IMG/VR virus record: IMGVR_UViG_3300017991_000125
Span: 1 to 58,190 of that record
Source: a virus
Length of the DNA stretch: 58,190 nucleotides
Strand: one strand, 5' to 3'
The number at the start of each line of letters is the position of its first letter. Positions within the stretch are counted from its first letter, which is position 1. A program made the translations under genes and the position numbers. The notes beneath the pieces were generated by a model. That model saw only the letters and a list, made by a program, of their open reading frames with translations. It made no database searches and had not been told where the DNA came from. Below, in pieces: positions 16,488 to 25,308 of this stretch.

Positions 16488-16991
16488 CTAGATCTTCCGA
16501 TACCAGCGGCCTACCCACTTGTATCCAGAAGAGATACCACCGTACGCGCCGCCGCCCCCACTCGTCAAGCCGCCCCACCCACCTTCCATGTTGGCTTGCG
16601 TCTTAACAGCGCGGGCAATTTTCTCGAACTCTGCGCAGAACCAATCCGCCCAACGCATGTAGAGAGATTCTTTCTCATCAAGCCCGACTGGGGCTATCCC
16701 ACCGTCTTGAGCTTGGACCTGATTGCGCAGTTGTCGCGCACCTTCAGAGCGGAACAGGATACAACACACACCGGTCAGGAGCATCCACGCATTCATCTGC
16801 TCAGCGTAGATATTCGTGATAGGTGTCATCACATTGTACTTAGAGACAGCCAAGTCAATGGCGTTGTTGATCTCGGTGTCGTCCCACTCAACGTCCTCGA
16901 GAAGAGGGTTCTTCTCAGGCTGGTCCCTCAAGAACATCCGGATAATATCCATTGTGAGAGGGGCAGCGTTGGAGTTAAGCGCAACAACCAC
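16488..16991 (-). CDS. Probable head completion or connector protein (167 aa)
   Basis: Mainly helical in the first 120 residues, then a Gly-rich tail (about 135-160). The pattern of an N-terminal helical domain followed by ExxNAIDLAVSKY and a WMLLTGVCCILF helix resembles head-tail connector proteins, but the match is weak. The start is GTG, overlapping the preceding stop by one base. It lies downstream of the capsid and decoration genes. Confidence 0.55.
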   Translation of the reverse strand: MVVALNSNAAPLTMDIIRMFLRDQPEKNPLLEDVEWDDTEINNAIDLAVSKYNVMTPITNIYAEQMNAWMLLTGVCCILFRSEGARQLRNQVQAQDGGIAPVGLDEKESLYMRWADWFCAEFEKIARAVKTQANMEGGWGGLTSGGGGAYGGISSGYKWVGRWYRKI

Positions 16992-17788
16992 TAGAGCACC
17001 TGTTCTTTTACGAGGTAAAGCGTCACATATTTATCGGAACCCACAGGAACTCCCGAAGCCGTTTCCTGGACCATAACTTCTTCCGTCGCCAAGAAAGGAA
17101 CATCCACGGCATGTTCATCAGCGGCACCACTCACTGCGGCTAGGATCTTCCGGGGGTTCGCACCACCCTTGTCTTGCAGGTACACATCAACGGTAGACCC
17201 GGCCCCGCAAACGAGGCTCACAGACTTGAGAGTTACGTTTCGAGGCCCAGGAGTAAACGCAAAGACGCCCCCGTCATCTTGTACGGCTTGAGCAACCGTC
17301 GGCTGTACGAACTTAGGGGTTCCTGCAGCAACGAAAGGAGCCCCAGTACCGGGCAGCGTCACGGAGAAAGCAGCAGCGACGTTTGCGTCAGCGGCAAGCG
17401 CGGCTTGAAGGAGCGCGTAAGTCGTGGTGCCCGGGACGTACTCGATGAAAATCGTCCAGGGGGCACCTACACGCACGGTTAGCGCAGCACCTTCAGACAT
17501 CACTACCTTAGTTCCGAGGCCGTCTACGGTAGTATTCAACGCTTTCAGGACCACCTGCGCGTTAACGTCAGCAGGGTCTCCGATAAGACATTCAGGTTGG
17601 ATGTCGGAGTACATGTAAACGCCGTCAGCGTAGTAGGCACCGTCCAGGGGATCAATCTGCGGGGGGCCAGTAATCACCGGCGCAACACCATTGAATTGGG
17701 CTGCCAACTTCACACGTTGACGCACCGCAACCAGTTCGTTTCCGATAATCGTCTTCGACTCCACAGTCCGGGTCGGAATGCCTGCCAT
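16991..17788 (-). CDS. Virion structural protein, beta-rich (265 aa)
   Basis: Rich in Ala, Gly, Val and Thr, with short predicted strands and no catalytic motif. The ribosome binding site TTAGGAGGC is strong, and a TATACTT element lies 30 bases upstream, so it is likely to be abundantly made. A decoration, fibre or tube-associated role would fit. It is the first gene of a late unit. Confidence 0.6.
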   Translation of the reverse strand: MAGIPTRTVESKTIIGNELVAVRQRVKLAAQFNGVAPVITGPPQIDPLDGAYYADGVYMYSDIQPECLIGDPADVNAQVVLKALNTTVDGLGTKVVMSEGAALTVRVGAPWTIFIEYVPGTTTYALLQAALAADANVAAAFSVTLPGTGAPFVAAGTPKFVQPTVAQAVQDDGGVFAFTPGPRNVTLKSVSLVCGAGSTVDVYLQDKGGANPRKILAAVSGAADEHAVDVPFLATEEVMVQETASGVPVGSDKYVTLYLVKEQVL

Positions 17789-17817
17789 GACGTAGCCTCC
17801 TAACCAAAAGCTGCACT

Positions 17818-17824
17818 AAGTATA
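17818..17824 (-). promoter_or_regulatory. Late promoter-like TATACTT element
   Basis: The minus strand reads GCTATACTTAG upstream of the gene starting at 17788, close to the sequence before the RNA polymerase gene (TCTATACTTAG). Confidence 0.5.
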
Positions 17825-17832
17825 GCGCAGAT

Positions 17833-18474
17833 CTACTTGTTTTTCTTGTCCAATACGTCTTCTAGGACTTCCCGTAGGGCGTCCTCGACGGTAGCGGTAT
17901 CTACGGAGGTGGTTTCGGTCTCGATGCGGTTTAGCGTCTGGCGTTGTGACTGCTGTTCTTCTCGCACTTGGCCCACTGCGACCTTGAGCTCTTCTACAGC
18001 CTTACTGGACTGTTTCGCAGTCTCTTCTAAACGTACATGGGAGTACACCCATCCCCCACCCGCAGTAATGAGGAGGAGGATCATACCGACTAGCCCGCGA
18101 AGAAACCATGTGCCCCAGAAGTTTACCGTTTTCTCCACGAGATCGATCCTTTCCTCAGACGTGCACACGTGGTGCCCTGCAGCATCTTTAGCACTTGATG
18201 CTACGTCCTGCACGCCCGTGATGTCTTTTCCAAGATCACGGCGCACATCTGTGATGTCCTCGATAAACTCGGAACGCAGCTTATCGAGCTGGGTTTGGAG
18301 GTCTTTAAATTTCTCTTTAACGCTTTCGAGCGCGGGTTTGTAGTGCGCCTTGTCGACTTTGCCGTGCTCGAGTCGGCTGAGTTCCCGCTCGATCCATTTG
18401 AGTCCATTGCCGTTACTTGTCGAAAACGAACTCCGGGGGGTGGCCGGAGGTCGGGAATCCATCGAGTCGCCCAT
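17833..18474 (-). CDS. Membrane protein with coiled coils (213 aa)
   Basis: Residues 26-75 form a charged coiled coil, followed by a membrane segment at about 118-143 (FWGTWFLRGLVGMILLLITAGGGW) and a second coiled coil (about 150-205). The Asn/Ser/Pro-rich N-terminus is disordered. It may be a spanin-like or virion membrane protein, but no lysis signature is seen. GAGGT is the ribosome binding site. Confidence 0.65.
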   Translation of the reverse strand: MGDSMDSRPPATPRSSFSTSNGNGLKWIERELSRLEHGKVDKAHYKPALESVKEKFKDLQTQLDKLRSEFIEDITDVRRDLGKDITGVQDVASSAKDAAGHHVCTSEERIDLVEKTVNFWGTWFLRGLVGMILLLITAGGGWVYSHVRLEETAKQSSKAVEELKVAVGQVREEQQSQRQTLNRIETETTSVDTATVEDALREVLEDVLDKKNK

Positions 18475-18490
18475 GACAGTACCTCAAGTC

Positions 18491-18760
18491 TCACGTCGTG
18501 ATCTCCCGATGCTCGGGGCCAAATTCATTTAACTTCTGAAAATGTACAGCCCAGCTTCGCCCATCATCGAGATCGAAGGTATCCACCCATTCTCCGTTGG
18601 CATCCGTAGTCGTGTGCGCAACCCACGTACTGGTGTCCCCCGCCAAGAACTTCTCGAGTTCAAAAATCCGAATCTCCACTCCTTCGACAGCTACTCCTGA
18701 AGGAGACACTACCGCCATATCCCCGACATGCGGGTAATCGTGGTTTACAGAGACCGTCAT
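18491..18760 (-). CDS. Small Ig-like/carboxypeptidase-regulatory-like protein B (89 aa)
   Basis: The protein has the pattern VNHDYPHVGDMAV...GVEIRIFE...TTTDANGEWVDTFDLDDGRSWAVHF, one beta-sandwich domain. It is a paralogue of the gene upstream (shared HDYP, GxWxD, DDG/DGTxWxV). It overlaps that gene by four bases (ATGA), so the two are coupled. It is probably a head or tail surface decoration or adhesion domain. Confidence 0.7.
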   Translation of the reverse strand: MTVSVNHDYPHVGDMAVVSPSGVAVEGVEIRIFELEKFLAGDTSTWVAHTTTDANGEWVDTFDLDDGRSWAVHFQKLNEFGPEHREITT

Positions 18761-19032
18761 GTACTGATCTCCACGGTTTTTTCAGCGTACGTGAGGTTCC
18801 TGTTGAAGCTGACTACCCAGTCAGTACCGTCTGGTAGGTAGAGAGGGTCGAGCCACTTACCTTCACTGTCCGTAACGGTCGCGCCAGTCCAAGAGTATTC
18901 GTCACCAGCAGGAGGATAGGAAGCGGCAGCGTAAACTCTGATACGGACGTTCTTTATAGGTAGGCCTGTATCCTCGTCGGTCACGGAGAGGTTACCGGGC
19001 GTAGGATAGTCATGATCCACCTTCGTAGTCAT
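18757..19032 (-). CDS. Small Ig-like/carboxypeptidase-regulatory-like protein A (91 aa)
   Basis: A beta-sandwich-like domain: VDHDYPTPGNLSVTD..., LPIKNVRIRVYA..., TDSEGKWLDPLYLPDGTDWVVSFN. It is the paralogue and translationally coupled partner of the next gene. ATG 19032 is chosen; a TTG two codons upstream is possible, and neither has a clear Shine-Dalgarno. Confidence 0.7.
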   Translation of the reverse strand: MTTKVDHDYPTPGNLSVTDEDTGLPIKNVRIRVYAAASYPPAGDEYSWTGATVTDSEGKWLDPLYLPDGTDWVVSFNRNLTYAEKTVEIST

Positions 19033-19095
19033 ACCCAAAAGAATACGACGTGGAACGTCGAATCACAACAACGATGTGGAAGGAAGAGGGGAGGT

Positions 19096-19593
19096 TTAGA
19101 GGTTCTCGATAGCCCACTCGAGGACCCGACCGGCGAAGGACTTGCTCACGCCTGCTTCGACAAGAGCATCTTCGTCGGCGTCGGCGAGCTCCTGGATAGT
19201 CGTGAAGGAGTCCAGCACCGAGTCGACGTTCTTCTCAGTGATACCTGGAGCATCGAGGAAGAGCTCGCGCAGTTCGGAATCCGAGTCCTGGGAGTCATCC
19301 GCGGGAGGTTCCTCTGGGGGCGGCTCCACCGGAGGAGCAATCGGCTCCTTGGGAGGCTCAGCCGGAGGCGCAGGAGCAGGCGCGGGAACGGGGGCCTTCT
19401 CCTTGACAGTCGGCGTCGTCATCTCGAGTTCGCCGTTCTGGACGCCTTCCATGATCCGAGGATGGCGTGCAAGGGACGGGTGCACAGGCTTGGTCTGCCC
19501 AGCATCCAGCACCAATGGCCTCCCCGTCCCATCACGAAGGCCCGAATAGGCCCTACGTGCTTGGGTCGTATTCGTCAACTTCGCGTACTTCAT
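19096..19593 (-). CDS. Pro/Glu-rich virion protein with C-terminal helix-hairpin-helix-like domain (165 aa)
   Basis: ATG 19593 is chosen because GGAGGAGTCAAAA precedes it; a longer frame upstream lacks such a site. Residues 60-115 are an extended Pro/Ala/Glu linker. The C-terminal 50 residues (PGITEKNVDSVLDSFTTIQELADADEDALVEAGVSKSFAGRV) form two helix-hairpin-helix-like repeats, a fold that binds DNA or protein. It lies just after the major capsid gene, so it may be a capsid or connector accessory. Confidence 0.7.
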   Translation of the reverse strand: MKYAKLTNTTQARRAYSGLRDGTGRPLVLDAGQTKPVHPSLARHPRIMEGVQNGELEMTTPTVKEKAPVPAPAPAPPAEPPKEPIAPPVEPPPEEPPADDSQDSDSELRELFLDAPGITEKNVDSVLDSFTTIQELADADEDALVEAGVSKSFAGRVLEWAIENL

Positions 19594-19657
19594 TTTTGAC
19601 TCCTCCAGTAGGAAGGGTAGGAAAGCCACTGGCTACTCCGTCACAAGACCAGTTCGA

Positions 19658-20569
19658 TTAGAACTGGATCTCTTGCATCGACAGCCGGTTACCCACTCCG
19701 ATGCCCAGAGCCTCGTAGCTCCAGAACATGATGACGTCGGCTTCCTGCTTGATGAACAGGGTGGCGTCCTGCAGGAGATAGAAGTTCCCGAGGAAGTTGT
19801 TGGGCTTCTGTGGCGAGAAGATCCACGCCTTGTCCTGGTCGTAGATGTCACCCTTGATCGTGGTGACGACCGGGATGCCCCACAGCCGCTCGGTAGCCTC
19901 GATGCCCTGATCGAAGTGGCGGGTGGCGATGTCATCACCGACCGTCACGGCGGGCAGGTCCAGCGCGTCGAAGTAGCGGTACTTCGTCATCAGCATCTTG
20001 CCGATGGGACGCCGACGACCAATCATCTTCTGCATCGCACGCTTGAACGTGGAGCTCTGGAAACCACCACCGGTACGCTGCTCGACCGGGTTGGCGTTGA
20101 TGATGTCCGTAACCAGCTCGTTCCACTTGCTGTCTTCCTCATCGGCCATGTCCTTGACCGAGTTGTCCGACAGGATCTTGCGGATGTCGCTGGTGTAGGT
20201 CATCAGCTCCCACTTGTTCTTCGTGAAGCGCTGAGACTCGATCTTCCCGAAGTAGATCGCATACCGCGGACCCTTGAACCAGGTGCGCGGACCAACGCCC
20301 TGGAACTGGACGAAGGTAGCGTAGGAGTCAGGCTCCTTATCGATGATCTTCTTCGGCTGATCCGTATCTTCGTCCCGGTCGATCTCTTCTTCAGAAATAC
20401 CTTCCGGGGCGAGGATCTCACGCACTGCCGCTTCTTGGCGCAGCTTCTCGCGGATGAACGCGGTGCTTTCCTCTGCGGCTTCCTTGACGCGCCCGTCCTC
20501 GATCTTCCGCACAAAGCTGGAGTTCACGAGCTGAGCGGTCACTTCCGGAGTTTCAACGTTGTAATCCAT
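19658..20569 (-). CDS. Major capsid protein, HK97-like (303 aa)
   Basis: The C-terminal half has the order expected of HK97-fold capsid proteins: a P-domain/A-domain strand (LWGIPVVTTIKGDIYDQDKAWIF), a flexible turn (GNFYLLQDATLFI) and a final strand (SYEALGIGVGNRLSMQE). The N-terminal 75 residues are charged and helical, like a delta or scaffold-like arm. GGAGGGCG before the ATG is a strong ribosome binding site. The decoration-like gene is directly upstream. The assignment rests on pattern and position, not on an alignment. Confidence 0.8.
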   Translation of the reverse strand: MDYNVETPEVTAQLVNSSFVRKIEDGRVKEAAEESTAFIREKLRQEAAVREILAPEGISEEEIDRDEDTDQPKKIIDKEPDSYATFVQFQGVGPRTWFKGPRYAIYFGKIESQRFTKNKWELMTYTSDIRKILSDNSVKDMADEEDSKWNELVTDIINANPVEQRTGGGFQSSTFKRAMQKMIGRRRPIGKMLMTKYRYFDALDLPAVTVGDDIATRHFDQGIEATERLWGIPVVTTIKGDIYDQDKAWIFSPQKPNNFLGNFYLLQDATLFIKQEADVIMFWSYEALGIGVGNRLSMQEIQF

Positions 20570-20583
20570 GACGCGCCCTCCTA

Positions 20584-21090
20584 TTAGCGACCGTTGCTCT
20601 GCGGCATGATCACGTCGAGCGTGCCGTCAGAGTTCACACCGTTGGGGCCCACGAAACCGATGAGCGGCTCACCGGCGCCAGCGCCGACCGTCATCCTCTC
20701 GATCAAACCCGCGTCACCCACCGTCCCCACCGTGAGGGGCTCGCCGGGATTGTACACGCCTGCCACGTACTGTTCGGTCTTCATCTCAAGACCGCCTTCG
20801 AGGCAGGTAATACGGTGCAGGAACGCACCGTCGTAATCCATGTCACCGTCGACCGCAACAGCGAACATGAACGGGTCGTTGGCCGTCCAAGTTGCGCGGT
20901 CTCCCAGGACGGCTTCACCGGCGGCGTCCATCATGACGATGGTGCCGGGGCGAATCGTACCTGGAGTCGGCGTGCCACCGGTCCCCGGACCCGGGGCACC
21001 AGAGACGTCCAGGATGACCATAAGACTCGCAAGCGCGTTGGGGTGCGGGTCCCGGGTCACAATGTCGAAAAGAGAGTTCAGATTGCTCAT
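20584..21090 (-). CDS. Probable capsid decoration protein (168 aa)
   Basis: The beta-rich sequence has the order of gpD-like decoration proteins: a Pro/Gly-rich lead, GTIRPGTIVMMDAAGEAVL, a GGLEMKTEQYVAGVYNPGEPLTV strand pair and a final IGFV. It sits immediately before the major capsid gene, the usual position. CGGAGGATGCG is a strong ribosome binding site. It would trim and stabilise the expanded shell. Confidence 0.7.
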   Translation of the reverse strand: MSNLNSLFDIVTRDPHPNALASLMVILDVSGAPGPGTGGTPTPGTIRPGTIVMMDAAGEAVLGDRATWTANDPFMFAVAVDGDMDYDGAFLHRITCLEGGLEMKTEQYVAGVYNPGEPLTVGTVGDAGLIERMTVGAGAGEPLIGFVGPNGVNSDGTLDVIMPQSNGR

Positions 21091-21102
21091 CGCATCCTCC
21101 GT

Positions 21103-21456
21103 TTAAGGTCCAGTGACCCAACTGATGAAACGCGCGTCAGCGGACTCTCCTGCGGACGCCGTCTTTTCCGTGTCTCGTTCTTCTGGACCGCCCATGGAAT
21201 CCACGCCGGTAGACTCACCGGCGAACTTTCCGATCATCTCAGCCACTTCGGGGTCGAGTCCCGCGAGCTTCTCGACAACTTTCTCATCCGGGTTCTCACC
21301 GGTGATCATGCCGATCTTTTCCGCGAGGTTCTTGGCAGCCGTCGCTCGCTTCGTCTGTTCCTCGTTCTGCTTACCGGACTCGATCTGCTCAACATAGTCC
21401 GCTAGCTTCTCGAGGACCGTAGCGATCTTCGGCAGCATTTCGGCGTCGATTTTCAT
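21103..21456 (-). CDS. Small helical virion or scaffold-like protein (117 aa)
   Basis: Nearly all helix (about 1-75, KIATVLEKLADYVEQIESGK...), then a Gly/Ser-rich part with EKTASAGES. It overlaps the previous small gene by ATGA. K-x-A motifs occur twice (VEKLAGL, TEKTASA). The family is unrecognised. It lies between the protease/scaffold-like genes and the decoration protein, so it may be part of the procapsid core. Confidence 0.65.
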   Translation of the reverse strand: MKIDAEMLPKIATVLEKLADYVEQIESGKQNEEQTKRATAAKNLAEKIGMITGENPDEKVVEKLAGLDPEVAEMIGKFAGESTGVDSMGGPEERDTEKTASAGESADARFISWVTGP

Positions 21457-21611
21457 CGCTTATCCTCTCCTACAAGTCGCCGACGAAGCGCGTTCAGTCC
21501 TTGGACCGCAACCAGCACCTGCGCACACTTCTGCGTACGTTCCTGCTGCACCTGCTCCGAGGCCTTGCGAAGATCGCTGGCGAGCTTCCGTAGTTGCTCA
21601 GCAGTGGTCAT
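21453..21611 (-). CDS. Small helical protein (52 aa)
   Basis: The frame from ATG 21609-21611 gives a protein starting MTTAEQLRKLASDLRKASEQ and ending LVGEDKR. It overlaps both neighbours by ATGA, so it fits exactly into the coupled run of genes. It is wholly helical and carries two K-x-A motifs (RKLAS, RKASE). No family is recognised. Confidence 0.75.
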   Translation of the reverse strand: MTTAEQLRKLASDLRKASEQVQQERTQKCAQVLVAVQGLNALRRRLVGEDKR

Positions 21612-21838
21612 TTCGAAACCGCCTCTTTCACTTGCGACCCAAAATTCATGACCTCATTATAGGTCACGGGAGCAAAACTCCCATCCCTAATTTCACGAGC
21701 TACCTTAATGAGGTCCTTCGCTACCTCCGCGGACATCGAAGCTTCGGGGAGTGCCGCCGCTTGCTTCTCCAGTCGCGAAGGTTCCACAGCCGACTTCACA
21801 GCCGACATGACTTCACGGACGTTGGGCAGACGCTTCAT
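21608..21838 (-). CDS. Small helical virion protein (76 aa)
   Basis: Helical with K-x-A motifs (EKQAAAL, IKVAREI). It overlaps the preceding and following small genes by four bases each, a tight translational chain. Function unknown; probably a procapsid or internal virion protein with its neighbours. Confidence 0.7.
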   Translation of the reverse strand: MKRLPNVREVMSAVKSAVEPSRLEKQAAALPEASMSAEVAKDLIKVAREIRDGSFAPVTYNEVMNFGSQVKEAVSK

Positions 21839-21933
21839 GCCGTCGCTCCTTCAACACCATAACGCTTCACCATGACCTCGTAGGCCATCTTATAAAGCTC
21901 AGCGTAGGTGCGGATGGTGTCGTGTCCGTACAT
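21835..21933 (-). CDS. Tiny protein (32 aa)
   Basis: ATG 21931-21933 opens a 32-codon frame starting MYGHDTIRTYAELYKMAYEV and ending in a TGA that overlaps the next ATG. It begins one base after the stop of the upstream gene. Tyr-rich and helical. The exact fit between two coupled genes supports it. Function unknown. Confidence 0.65.
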   Translation of the reverse strand: MYGHDTIRTYAELYKMAYEVMVKRYGVEGATA

Positions 21934-21934
21934 C

Positions 21935-22558
21935 TTACTCTTGAGCTTGAGCGAGCGTCAGGAGAGCCTGAACTTCGCCAGCGCCTTTGAGGAACTCGAC
22001 CGACGCGGTCTTGTGGACCTCTTCCAGAGCAGCCTGCTGCCCAGCTTCGTACTCTTCAGCAGCCAGCTTCTGCAGGAACTCTTGAGCTTCCGCGTCACCG
22101 GCCTCTGCCAGCTTCACGATCTGCTGGAACTGCTCTTCCTGCGAAGCTTCTTTCTGCTGACCTTGAAGAGCCTCGGTGGCATCTGCGTGTCCCTGCTGGG
22201 CAGCTAGCTTCACCGCGTCAGCGAGAGGGCTCGTATCGATAACCGACCCGACCTTCTCGTTGAGCTCGTTCCACCGGCGATGAGCGGAGTCCGCAAACGC
22301 AATCGCGAGGTTGCGCACGTGCGACTCTTCCGCTTCCTTGTCCAGCTCGGTGAGCTCTTCGGCCATCTTCACGAGACCGTCGATGGGGTTGCCCTCGGCA
22401 ACGGCAGCTTCTTTTTGCTGACCTTCCTCGAGCAGATCACCCAAAGCCCCCTTCAGCTCGTCCGTGTTAACGGGCGCAGCAGCGTCGCCTTCGCTGGCGG
22501 TTTTCTCGCTGCCAGAACCCTCAGGATTGAATTGCTCGATCAGCTGTTGCAACTCCAT
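21935..22558 (-). CDS. Glu/Ala/Gln-rich helical protein, scaffold-like (207 aa)
   Basis: Entirely helical, acidic and rich in K-x-A motifs (SEKTASEG, QKEAAVAEG, VKLAAQQ, VKLAEAG, QKLAAEE, HKTASVE), with coiled-coil potential. Its size and composition, and its position between the probable protease and the capsid genes, fit a scaffolding or procapsid core protein. GAGGT is the ribosome binding site, and TATCATT lies 29 bases upstream. Confidence 0.65.
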   Translation of the reverse strand: MELQQLIEQFNPEGSGSEKTASEGDAAAPVNTDELKGALGDLLEEGQQKEAAVAEGNPIDGLVKMAEELTELDKEAEESHVRNLAIAFADSAHRRWNELNEKVGSVIDTSPLADAVKLAAQQGHADATEALQGQQKEASQEEQFQQIVKLAEAGDAEAQEFLQKLAAEEYEAGQQAALEEVHKTASVEFLKGAGEVQALLTLAQAQE

Positions 22559-22586
22559 TTTTTACCTCGCTTCAAGTTACGCACCC

Positions 22587-22593
22587 AATGATA
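22587..22593 (-). promoter_or_regulatory. Late promoter-like TATCATT element
   Basis: The minus strand reads CCTATCATTGG in the 67-base gap before the scaffold-like gene. A variant of the late heptamer. Confidence 0.4.
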
Positions 22594-22625
22594 GGATGCA
22601 CAACGAAGTTTTACAAGAGAGGTTT

Positions 22626-24711
22626 TCACCCCTCCCAGATCAACACTCCGATTTTCGTTGCTACCTTATCCAAGTCCACATCAGGAAGCTCGACAGTACC
22701 GGATGGTGTCGGCATGTCAGGTTCCAGTAGCTCAGACATCTTTACTTGCTCGGCAGCCAAGTCCCGCATCGCGTCCTTGACCTTTTCGGATGCGGCTCTT
22801 GCCTTATCTTTTACGAATTTTCCGGCACGAGAGGCATGCCCTACGCCCTTCTGTACAACAGGAAGACGTCCCAGCCCTTTGAGAGCCATCGTGCCACCTA
22901 CAGCGGTGATGATCGGATGCTCATGTGCGAAGCCCTCCACTCGGTCCAGTAGTCTACGAGACAACGGAAGTGCCGGGTGGCCAACGGGCTCACCACGCCG
23001 GAGGCGTGATTGGTAATCCAATCCCAGCGCGGACATAGCTGCCAGCGTACCTAACGCAGGCAACGCAAGAGACTTGGTAACGTTACCCACGGACGCCTGC
23101 TTCGGAACCATCTCGGTGAGCGTGGGGATAGGCACCCCCTGATCAGTCATGTAGTGCGGACCCATCTTCGGGAACTGCGTCACTCCGAGTGTCCCTAACG
23201 AAAGAGCCAGCAGGGGTTTAAGCTTCCCGTGCCCTAAACGTTCAAGACCGCTCCCCAGAAGCTTATACGACCCCCCGAGAAGCGCTGCTCCTCCAAGGGC
23301 TTTCAGCAAGTTCTTCTTGGCGATCTCATCATGCGCGGAGATAGCTGCGCCTCTCGTAGTCCCGTACACCGTCCCTGTCGCGGGGTCCGTGACCGTGAGG
23401 GGAGACGTACGAGGGTCGGGAGTGTCTCTCAAAGAGGTCGGGGTGAGTTGTCGTTTCAGGTACTGGGGAATACCCGAGCGTTTCTCGAAGTAAGCGTCCA
23501 CTTCTTCGGCGATCTTCGGATCTACATGTTCGACCCCCAGGTCTAACATTCCAGACTTTACCATCTGGTCCAGAACCTGCGGGCAGTCCCCCAAGAAATC
23601 CATAATGGGACGCTGGATAGCTACGCACTTGTCTAGTACGTCGTCGCCCAGCTGCGCCTTGGGGAAGGACTTGTAGACCACGATCTTGGTAATTTCCGGC
23701 GTCGAAAGCGACATCCCACCCGCCATCAATGTGGAAAGCACCTTGTTAATTGGGTGAGCTGAGAGATTCCGCAGTGTGTCGTCTGGGAGTTCAGGAGCAC
23801 ACTGGGCTGAGGAGAGGATGGTCTCGCGCATGGCCTTCAAGTTGTGCACATCCGCGACATCAAAACCCTCAGTCTTAGCATCGACAGGATACCCTTGCAC
23901 AATCTTGTCGATGACCGCTAGCTTACGCGCTGCAAGCTTCCGCTCCGCCATCTTATCCAGGTACTCCCCGGCGTTTGCGCCTGAAATTTCGTAGGGAGCT
24001 TCCGCGACCTTCTTCATCATGTAGGCGGTCGGGTCGGCGGGTTTGAACACCCACGAGATATCAAAGAACTTGGGCTTAGGGTTCAGAGCGCAGACGGTGC
24101 GCCCATCCGGCAACGTCTGCTTCATCTGAAACTTCAGGTGGTCGCAGTACTGCGCACGAGTAGGCGCACGGTTCCCGCAGATGTTGCACACATCGTACTT
24201 CACCCTGGTCCCCATGCTCACAGGAGGGAATTCCCCGGCTTCTATGCGCTGGGCCAGGTCAGGAGCCTTGGCGTTGTCCAAGTCAATCAGGAGCTCTACA
24301 CGGTGCATCGCCGGATTCCAGAACGCCTTCATGACCTTTCCGACGGCCTTCTTCGGATCTTTGTTTACGTGGTGTCGGTAGTTGTAACCGAACTGCTCGA
24401 AAGTCTTGTAGTGGAGCGGAAGGGTATCGTCGGGAGCAATCCATGGAGGAGACATGTCCTCTTTGAAAGGATGCTCAGGGAAGCCGTCTCCGTTCCGGTT
24501 CTCTCCGTACGTCTCCCAAGCACTGACTGCCAAGACGTATACGATAGAGTGTCCTGGGATCGGCTCAATCGTACGGAAGTAGTCGGACCCTACGCTGGCG
24601 TACTTTGTCACCTCTTCCTGACAGACGCGCCCGTTGGCCCAGAGCTTAACAGGTTGAACAGTGAGCTCCCCGGTGGGGAAATACGGATCCAGGTGTAAGA
24701 CTTTTGAAAGC
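22626..24711 (-). CDS. Probable capsid maturation protease with long C-terminal extension (694-695 aa)
   Basis: The first 200 residues carry the signs of a phage head-maturation protease of the assemblin type: ENRNGDGFPEHPF (71-83), a histidine-rich strand (TFEQFGYNYRHHVN, 104-117), AVGKVMKAFWNPAMHRVELLIDLD, and a PPVSMG serine at about 166. A zinc knuckle follows (CNICG...YCDHL, C176, C179, C190, H192). The C-terminal 270 residues have Gly/Ala/Leu hydrophobic segments and K-x-A motifs and may be an internal virion domain. The start is GTG overlapping the previous stop. An intact His-Ser pair is likely but not proven. Confidence 0.65.
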
Positions 24712-24712
24712 A

Positions 24713-25084
24713 CTACAGCACTTCCCTCAACAACTCTGAGATATACTCACGACCGAAGAGACGCACAGCTGCTGTCTTCTCGGTCTTCAGTGCACGGTCC
24801 AAAGACGCGTCCACAGCTACCGCTGCTGCGATCTTAGCTTTCATCTCATTGGGGATCTCAGGCATTTCCAAAGATGCAGCCATTTTCACGACTAGCTCGC
24901 AGACATCCCCCTCACTGTCGGAGGCGGCTTTCTCTAGGATTACGTCGTAAAGCCCGCTCGCTACCTTGGCGCAAGTTGCTTGGGTCTGCGCACTTGCGAC
25001 TTCGGACGCGACTTTCACTGCGAGGACATCCATCTTACCGATGCTGTGTGCGATGCGAGAAACCTCTTCCGCAAACTTCCGCAT
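24713..25084 (-). CDS. Helical K-x-A repeat protein (123 aa)
   Basis: A small all-helical protein with seven K-x-A motifs (RKFAEE, VKVASE, AKVASG, EKAASD, VKMAAS, AKIAAA, EKTAAV). It lies directly upstream of the protease gene. Unrecognised; probably a procapsid core or packaged protein. AAAGGT is the ribosome binding site. Confidence 0.65.
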   Translation of the reverse strand: MRKFAEEVSRIAHSIGKMDVLAVKVASEVASAQTQATCAKVASGLYDVILEKAASDSEGDVCELVVKMAASLEMPEIPNEMKAKIAAAVAVDASLDRALKTEKTAAVRLFGREYISELLREVL

Positions 25085-25089
25085 GACTC

Positions 25090-25308
25090 TTAACCTTTCA
25101 GGTTAGCCAGCGCCAAGAGTCCGCGCGCAACTTTCCGGTTACTCAAGTGGCGAGATGCGATCTTCTCGCCCACAGAAAGAGCGATATCGCCGAACTCGAA
25201 CCGTGACATCCCAGTCTGAGCTGTAGTGATCGCATCCGCGTTCCCGGTAGCCATCGCCACTTTCAGGTTTTCCGGAAGCAGTTGATCCAGGATTTCGAAT
25301 TCGGTCAT
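25090..25308 (-). CDS. Small virion-type protein (72 aa)
   Basis: Helical with LKVAMAT and EKIASRH motifs. Overlaps the upstream gene by ATGA. GGGAGGATGCA is the ribosome binding site. No family is recognised. Confidence 0.65.
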   Translation of the reverse strand: MTEFEILDQLLPENLKVAMATGNADAITTAQTGMSRFEFGDIALSVGEKIASRHLSNRKVARGLLALANLKG

